Source of the DNA: Flavobacterium psychrophilum
GTDB lineage: Bacteria; Bacteroidota; Bacteroidia; Flavobacteriales; Flavobacteriaceae
Assembly: GCA_945872245.1 (NCBI GenBank)
Contig: CAMBZB010000025.1
Span: forward strand, 1-31,415
Direction: 5' to 3'
DNA length: 31,415 nucleotides
In this document: piece after piece, positions 26,788 to 31,415 of the stretch
Numbering within the stretch: position 1 is the first letter of the stretch
Layout: every line of letters starts with the position of its first letter
The notes under the pieces: generated by a model
Databases searched by the model: none
Seen by the model: the letters and a program-made list of their open reading frames with translations, nothing else
What the model was told of the DNA's origin: nothing
Translations under genes and position numbers: made by a program

Positions 26788-28236
26788 ATGAAGAATACAA
26801 TTGTATACGAAAAAGAAGTTTCAACACAAATAGCCAGACGAAGAGCTGGAGTCGAATTTATAAAAATCATAAGCGATTTATGGTATGACAAATCCATCGA
26901 GATGGTTTTATTCCGAAATCAATTGATTGAAAAAAATGTAAGTGAAATTATCAACTTGCACGGATATGCTCGAGAATTTGTGGGCAAACCAATTTCTGTT
27001 TTTGATTCTGTTGAAATTGCCAAAGCTATTTACTCGATGAATTTGCCTCCATCAAAATTAGATATTGGCAAACTGACTTATGAATATCATTTGGAAAGCG
27101 ATAAATATCAAAATGCCAAATATTTTGTTCTCGATAAATTAAAAAACGCCAAGAACACGGAGGAAATTCAACCAAAGGATGTGGTACTTTACGGTTTTGG
27201 TAGAATTGGTCGATTAGTAGCTCGTGAATTAATGTCGAAAATGGCAAAAGGAAATCAATTGCGATTGAGAGCCATTGTTACACGAGATAAAAACGACGCA
27301 GTTTCATTAGAAAAAAGAGCTTCTTTATTGCGATATGATTCGATTCATGGGGATTTTATGGGCTCCATAGTTGCCGATGCTTCAAACGGTGCTTTGATTA
27401 TAAATGGAACAACCGTACATGTTATTAAGGCAAATAGCCCCGAAGAAATTGATTATACAAAATACAATATTCAAAATGCTTTAGTAATTGACAATACAGG
27501 TGCTTTCACCACACAAGAAGCTTTGGCAAGACATTTAACTTCAAAAGGAGTTATTAAAGTTTTGCTAACTGCTCCTGGAAAAGGGGTTCCAAATATTGTT
27601 TATGGTGTAAATCAAAACGAATATAACCCTGACAAAATCAATATTTTTTCTGCAGCATCTTGCACTACAAATGCTATTACGCCCATTCTAAAAGCAATCG
27701 AAGACACTTTGGTAGTTGTAAAAGGACATTTAGAAACGATTCACGCTTATACAAACGACCAGAATTTGGTTGATAATATGCATAAAAAATACCGTCGTGG
27801 CAGAGCTGCGGCATTAAACATGGTAATTACCGAAACTGGCGCTGGAACGGCCGTTGCCAAAGCGTTGCCATCGCTTGAAGGCAAATTAACTTCAAATGCC
27901 ATTCGGGTACCAGTTCCTAACGGATCTTTAGTTGTTTTGAGTCTTGAAGTTGCGAATACAACTTCGATTGAAAACGTAAATGCCATTATGAAAAAATATG
28001 CACTAGAAGGAGAAATGGTAGAACAAATTAAATATTCCTTGAATAATGAGTTGGTTTCTTCGGATATAATTGGCACATCTGCACCAGCAATTTATGACAG
28101 TAATGCAACAATAGTTTCAAAGGATGGAAAAAATATTGTTTTGTATATATGGTACGATAATGAATACGGCTACAGCCATCAAGTTATCCGATTAGCTAAA
28201 TATATTGCAAAAGTAAGACGCTATATTTACTACTAG
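26788..28236 (+). CDS. gap: Glyceraldehyde-3-phosphate dehydrogenase, long form
   Basis: 482 residues against about 335 for ordinary GAPDH. The extra part is an N-terminal helical extension of about 130 residues, as in a second GAPDH type known from Bacteroidota. The NAD fold follows with LYGFGRIGRLVARELM (GFGRIGR at 136-142), catalytic Cys292 in SAASCTTNAITP and the partner His319 in LETIHAYTNDQ. WYDNEYGYSHQVIRLAKYIA closes the protein. It oxidises glyceraldehyde-3-phosphate with phosphate and NAD(P); the direction in the cell is not evident. The final 26 codons have a diverged copy at 29250-29327. Confidence 0.96.
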   Translation: MKNTIVYEKEVSTQIARRRAGVEFIKIISDLWYDKSIEMVLFRNQLIEKNVSEIINLHGYAREFVGKPISVFDSVEIAKAIYSMNLPPSKLDIGKLTYEYHLESDKYQNAKYFVLDKLKNAKNTEEIQPKDVVLYGFGRIGRLVARELMSKMAKGNQLRLRAIVTRDKNDAVSLEKRASLLRYDSIHGDFMGSIVADASNGALIINGTTVHVIKANSPEEIDYTKYNIQNALVIDNTGAFTTQEALARHLTSKGVIKVLLTAPGKGVPNIVYGVNQNEYNPDKINIFSAASCTTNAITPILKAIEDTLVVVKGHLETIHAYTNDQNLVDNMHKKYRRGRAAALNMVITETGAGTAVAKALPSLEGKLTSNAIRVPVPNGSLVVLSLEVANTTSIENVNAIMKKYALEGEMVEQIKYSLNNELVSSDIIGTSAPAIYDSNATIVSKDGKNIVLYIWYDNEYGYSHQVIRLAKYIAKVRRYIYY

Positions 28237-28276
28237 GATGCAAGTATTGACCAATTTTAAACTAAATTAACATCTG

Positions 28277-28284
28277 TACTTTTG
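28277..28284 (+). promoter_or_regulatory. -7 element of the membrane-protein gene
   Basis: TACTTTTG, a full TAnnTTTG match, 46 nt before the ATG at 28331. It lies just inside the segment bounded by the two gap 3' copies. No -33 box at the usual distance. Confidence 0.5.
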
Positions 28285-28296
28285 TCAAAATTTACA

Positions 28297-28359
28297 ATGA
28301 AAATTTTTACTTATTCATCAAAAAAAATTTATGGTAAAACGTTTAACACGATTATTTGA
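28297..28359 (+). CDS. Possible 20-residue upstream ORF
   Basis: ATG at 28297, about 13 nt after the -7 box, reads MKIFTYSSKKIYGKTFNTII and stops at TGA 28357-28359. It overlaps the start codon of the membrane-protein gene in another frame. It could tune translation of that gene by coupling, or be chance. There is no independent coding evidence. Confidence 0.2.
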   Translation: MKIFTYSSKKIYGKTFNTII

Positions 28360-29188
28360 CAAGCATGTATTATTTTGGGAGAACCCCAAAATAATTGAAA
28401 TTATAAGTTCTTTTTTAGTTTTTATTTTTATAGCATGTGGAATATGCAGCTTTTTAGTATATCAAAATTTAATTTCTTTAGGTCACTTCAATTCCTTATT
28501 TAAACATCGTTTTTTTGCTATTGAAGTAGTTTTTACTATTCTGTTAATTTTTGAATTACTGAGTCTTATTTTTGTTTTACCAAAATCGGTAACACGATCT
28601 TTAGGGAAACAATTTGAATTATTATCTATGATATTCTTAAGGGATGCTTTCAAAGAATTTAGCCATTTGGATGAGTTCATTTTATGGAACGATTCTAGTA
28701 AATCTATAATAAGCATTCTAGTTTATTTTTTTGGTGCACTTACCATTTTTACAATTATGGGATTTACACGAAAATTAAATCGCGAAATCCATCTCTCAGT
28801 AACTTATATTAACCAATTTCAATTTGTCCGCATTAAAAAATTACTAGCTATATTTTTATTACTTTGTTTTTTTATTATAGGTATTAACGATTTTTTGACG
28901 TTACTAAAAACAGGCGTTTTTTTGCATTCATTTGAAACTTTTTATACAGCACTAATTTTTACAGACATAGTTATTGTTCTTGTCTCATTAAGATTTACAA
29001 CAAATTATTACAGGGTATTTAGATATTCCGCATTTGTATTAGCTACCGTTTTAATCCGAATATCATTAACTCTAGAACCCCCTTACAATGTAATCCTAGG
29101 AATTATAACCACATTTTTTGTATTTACATTAGCAAAAGTATATCATTATTTTCAAAAATACCTAACTCATAGAGAATTAACAACTTAA
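28331..29188 (+). CDS. Polytopic membrane protein, ion-channel-like, function unknown
   Basis: 285 residues with about six or seven hydrophobic segments (approximate residues 23-46, 61-83, 126-146, 168-190, 203-222, 234-250, 253-272). It lacks a signal peptide. The stretch LPKSVTRSLGKQFELLSMIFLRDAFKEF between segments 2 and 3, and the basic RFTTNYYRVFRYSAF, give a voltage-sensor-like impression, but no pore or selectivity motif is visible, so I do not assign a transport function. It is AT-rich with a T-rich coding strand, as expected for a membrane protein. It is a single-gene cassette with its own promoter, lying between gap and a remnant copy of the gap 3' end. Confidence 0.78.
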   Translation: MVKRLTRLFDKHVLFWENPKIIEIISSFLVFIFIACGICSFLVYQNLISLGHFNSLFKHRFFAIEVVFTILLIFELLSLIFVLPKSVTRSLGKQFELLSMIFLRDAFKEFSHLDEFILWNDSSKSIISILVYFFGALTIFTIMGFTRKLNREIHLSVTYINQFQFVRIKKLLAIFLLLCFFIIGINDFLTLLKTGVFLHSFETFYTALIFTDIVIVLVSLRFTTNYYRVFRYSAFVLATVLIRISLTLEPPYNVILGIITTFFVFTLAKVYHYFQKYLTHRELTT

Positions 29189-29249
29189 TTATTAATTAAT
29201 TATTAATAAAATTGAATCATAAACTCAAACCATAAAAATCAAAATTTAA

Positions 29250-29327
29250 AATGAATTTAGCTACAACCATCAAGTCATCCTATTGGCCAAATATATAGCC
29301 AAAGTAAGACACTTTATTTACTACTAG
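29250..29327 (+). pseudogene. Remnant of a GAPDH 3' end
   Basis: In frame this reads NEFSYNHQVILLAKYIAKV then RHFIYY and TAG (29325-29327). It matches the C-terminus of the gap gene (NEYGYSHQVIRLAKYIAKV, RRYIYY, stop). Nucleotides 28160-28239 and 29251-29330 align without gaps with 67 of 80 identical by my count, and similarity continues about 30 nt past the stop. A stop codon at 29247-29249 and loss of all similarity upstream show it is only the tail of a gene. Confidence 0.88.
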
Positions 29328-29363
29328 AATTGCACGTATTAAGTAACTTTAAATGAATTACCC

Positions 29364-29386
29364 CGAGGCAGAGCCTCGAGGAATTC
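29364..29386. repeat. REP-like hairpin
   Basis: CGAGGC (29364-29369), loop AGA, GCCTCG (29373-29378), flanked by CCC and AGGAATTC. It is clearly richer in GC than its surroundings. It resembles REP hairpins mobilised by IS200-like (RAYT) transposases in Bacteroidota (recollection). No transposase is nearby. Confidence 0.55.
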
Positions 29387-29475
29387 TTTGGATTCAACTA
29401 TAAAAAATATTTGAGACGAATTTTTCTAGGTATTTGAATTGAATTATGCTATGGAAAATTTATAATCAAACTTAA

Positions 29476-30885
29476 TTACTCCTTAGGTTTCGTCAAATAG
29501 TAGATCGGAATACCAGTCAGCATAATCAAAACGCCCCAGCCACAAGTCGAGAATTTCGTCAGCAATAAGGAAACGCAAACTGCCGAGGAAATTACAATGT
29601 AAAGAAAAGGAAGAATAGGGTAGCCAAAAGCTTTATAAGGTCTTTCGGCATCAGGCATTTTCTTGCGAAGAATAAATATACCGTAGATAGTCAAAATGTA
29701 AAATATCATTACAATGATGACAACAAAATCTAACAAATCACCATATTTCCCTGTCAAACACAAAAACGAAGCCCAAATACATTGCATCCACAAAGCCCAA
29801 GCCGGAACGCTCGCATGATTTAGTTCGGCCGCTTTTTTAAGAAACAAACCATCTTTGGCCATAGTATAATATACTCTAGCTCCTGCCATAATCAAACCGT
29901 TGTTACAAGCAAAAGTCGAAATCATAATCATTACCGCAATAATAATCGTACCCATATCGCCAAAAATATGTTGCGAAGCGGCTACTGCTACTCTATCGGA
30001 AGGAACCGTGGCTATTTCCTGCAAGGGCATTACTGCCAAATACATCAAATTGGCTAAAATATAAATAATGGTCACCAGAAAAGTCCCTAGAAACAAACTC
30101 AGCCCTACATTACGTTTTGGATTTTTGATTTCACCCGCAATAAAAGTCACACCCACCCAAGCGTCGTTGGAGAACAAAGAACCCACCATCGCTGCCGAAA
30201 TTCCTGCAATCAAAGCGGTACCGCTTATGGTCATCCAAGAACCACTATCCACATTATAGGATCGAGGCGTCCAGGCATCGGTCCAGTTGGCATTCCAAAC
30301 ATCTGCTTTTGCAGCGAGAAGAAATCCAAAAACAATCAAACCAAACAAAGACAAAATCTTGATTACCGTCAAAACGGTTTGCATCATTTTACTGTTTTTC
30401 ACCCCACGGCTATTTACATAAGTCAACAGAACAATAGTAATTATGGAAACAATTTGTGCTGCATTGAGTTGGAAAGTCCCTATTTCGTATAGAATATTTT
30501 CATTGCTCAAAGCCGGAACCAAATAAGCGGCGAATTTCGAAAAACCCACACCTACTGCGGCAATCGTTCCTGTTTGAATTACGGCAAAGAAACTCCAGCC
30601 GTATAGGAAGGCAATGAGTTTATTGTAAGCTTCTTTGAGATACACATATTGTCCGCCCGCTTTGGGAAACATCGCGCTCAATTCGCCATAACTTACGGCG
30701 GCAACCATCGTAATCAATCCGGCTAGAAGCCAAATCAAAGTCAGCCACCCTGCCGAACCCACTTGACGGGCGATATCTGAGCTTACGATAAATATTCCTG
30801 AACCGATCATCGAGCCCACTACGAGCATGGTTCCGTCTAATAATCCGAGTTCTCTTTTAAAATGGTCTTGGTTGTCGTTTTGCAT
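29476..30885 (-). CDS. APC-superfamily amino-acid permease
   Basis: 469 residues with about 12 transmembrane segments. The family signature at the first helix is MLVVGSMIGSGIFIVSSDIA (unwound substrate-binding GSGIF), followed by SYGELSAMFPKAGGQYVYLKEAY. FACNNGLIMAGARVYYTMAKDG marks helix 8 onward. It resembles LAT/YfnA-type exchangers importing neutral or cationic amino acids through the inner membrane. The exact substrate is not readable. A minus-strand TATCTTTA (30908-30915) is a possible -7 box, 22 nt upstream of the ATG. Confidence 0.93.
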   Translation of the reverse strand: MQNDNQDHFKRELGLLDGTMLVVGSMIGSGIFIVSSDIARQVGSAGWLTLIWLLAGLITMVAAVSYGELSAMFPKAGGQYVYLKEAYNKLIAFLYGWSFFAVIQTGTIAAVGVGFSKFAAYLVPALSNENILYEIGTFQLNAAQIVSIITIVLLTYVNSRGVKNSKMMQTVLTVIKILSLFGLIVFGFLLAAKADVWNANWTDAWTPRSYNVDSGSWMTISGTALIAGISAAMVGSLFSNDAWVGVTFIAGEIKNPKRNVGLSLFLGTFLVTIIYILANLMYLAVMPLQEIATVPSDRVAVAASQHIFGDMGTIIIAVMIMISTFACNNGLIMAGARVYYTMAKDGLFLKKAAELNHASVPAWALWMQCIWASFLCLTGKYGDLLDFVVIIVMIFYILTIYGIFILRKKMPDAERPYKAFGYPILPFLYIVISSAVCVSLLLTKFSTCGWGVLIMLTGIPIYYLTKPKE

Positions 30886-31015
30886 AGTTTTTATTTTTTA
30901 GTTTGGCTAAAGATATATATATTTTTGAAATAGATTAATTTATTTGTAATTGTGAAAATTCCTTTCGAAGATTTGTAAAGAATTATTTATATATTTGAAT
31001 GCACCAATAAATAAA

Positions 31016-31076
31016 GTCTGACGTTTGTCAGACAAAGCCACCCAATTTAGGGGTGATTAGTCGGACATCGTCAGAC
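31016..31076. repeat. Nested 61-bp palindrome with four GTCNGAC units
   Basis: GTCTGAC 31016-31022, GTCAGAC 31027-31033, GTCGGAC 31060-31066 and GTCAGAC 31070-31076 are arranged symmetrically around about 31046. An inner inverted pair, CACCC (31039-31043) and GGGTG (31051-31055), is centred at 31047. It is non-coding and lies between the APC permease and the integrase gene. It could be an operator, recombination site or structured RNA. Confidence 0.8.
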
Positions 31077-31326
31077 CTATATACAAGTTATCTACAACTT
31101 TTCATTCAACCCTCCCATTTGCACTTAAAGTGTTGTATTCATTGACTTTATAAAAATGAACAATGCAATTTTAAGCAACAAAAAGCAACGAAATACTTGT
31201 TTTGTTGTACCCAATGTTGTACCTTCGTATCACGATGCACCCAATTGAAAACCTAGTATTTACAATACTTTCACTCGTTTGCATTACTTTACAAAAGTAG
31301 TATAACATTTCTAAATTCCTATTATT
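31077..31326. other. Integrase gene leader
   Basis: 250 nt, non-coding. It contains an inverted pair CAACAAAA (31176-31183) / TTTTGTTG (31200-31207), a direct repeat GTTGTACC (31204-31211 and 31216-31223), a promoter-like TACCTTCG (31220-31227) about 100 nt from the ATG, and a dyad TACTTT-ACA-AAAGTA (31285-31299). The dyad also gives a minus-strand TACTTTTG. Confidence 0.5.
31220..31227 (+). promoter_or_regulatory. Possible integrase -7 element
   Basis: TACCTTCG is one mismatch from TAnnTTTG. TTG at 31197-31199 lies 20 nt upstream. The first three bases overlap the second GTTGTACC repeat unit, so a repressor binding the repeat would cover the promoter. Confidence 0.4.
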
Positions 31327-31415
31327 ATGGCATCAGTAAAACTAATTTTAAGAACACATCAGGTAGACCAAACCGGACACAGCCCTTTGTATATCCGAAT
31401 TATAAAAGACAGAAA
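31327..31415 (+). CDS. Tyrosine recombinase/integrase, N-terminal fragment (cut by window edge)
   Basis: The open frame begins at ATG 31327 and reads MASVKLILRTHQVDQTGHSP, then LYIRIIKDRK to the last base. The start, with short beta strands and G-x-x-P-L/I-Y-x-R-I, is the arm-DNA-binding N-terminus of Bacteroidota tyrosine integrases (CTnDOT/phage-type). Only 29 full codons are visible, so the catalytic domain (R-K-H-R-H-Y residues) cannot be checked. It suggests that an integrative element or genomic island begins here and continues to the right. Confidence 0.72.
   Translation, partial: MASVKLILRTHQVDQTGHSPLYIRIIKDR

Noticed and set aside
1..31415. tRNA or rRNA genes
   Set aside because: No cloverleaf-like or rRNA-like sequence was noticed on either strand by reading; a covariance-model scan would be needed to exclude one formally.

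Overview
The window looks like chromosomal DNA of a Flavobacterium-type member of the Bacteroidota. It is AT-rich, has large secreted proteins ending in type IX secretion (T9SS) sorting tails, and has several TAnnTTTG promoter elements instead of sigma70 boxes. The gene set (dnaA - low-molecular-weight phosphatase - RsmI-like methylase; dapF - mltG; a long-form GAPDH) is familiar from flavobacteria. Species cannot be fixed from sequence reading alone.

Layout. 1-10338: two very large, adjacent, modular surface or secreted proteins, the first cut by the left edge. They share a C-terminal block but have different N-terminal modules. 10348-13142: hisS, convergent with the second giant gene, then a MacB/FtsX-type permease. 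13143-13630: a broken four-helix-bundle gene enclosed by short inverted repeats. 13631-16901: prmC, divergent from a ribD - HAD hydrolase - yigZ run. 16923-20211: a hotdog thioesterase, divergent from dnaA - LMW-PTP - SAM methylase. This is the neighbourhood often numbered as chromosome start in flavobacteria. 20552-25110: a secreted PepSY-like protein, a lysozyme-like exported protein, mltG, a GNAT acetyltransferase, a frameshifted ORF6N gene and dapF. 25244-29188: an HtrA protease, long-form gap and a polytopic membrane protein. 29250-29386: a decayed second copy of the gap 3' end and a REP-like hairpin. 29476-30885: an APC amino-acid permease. 30886-31415: a striking nested palindrome, repeats, and the first 29 codons of a tyrosine recombinase that runs off the right edge.

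Most genes are housekeeping: translation (hisS, prmC), riboflavin (ribD), replication start (dnaA), cell wall (dapF, mltG, lysozyme-like protein), protein quality control (htrA) and glycolysis (gap). The accessory signal lies between them. There are three decayed genes (13215-13574, 23784-24308, 29250-29327), several families of short dispersed repeats, one of which appears to have entered the prmC reading frame, and the probable edge of an integrative element at the right end. I did not find a convincing complete new defence or mobile system. The best leads are the 61-bp nested palindrome at 31016-31076 and the membrane-protein cassette between two diverged copies of the gap 3' end.
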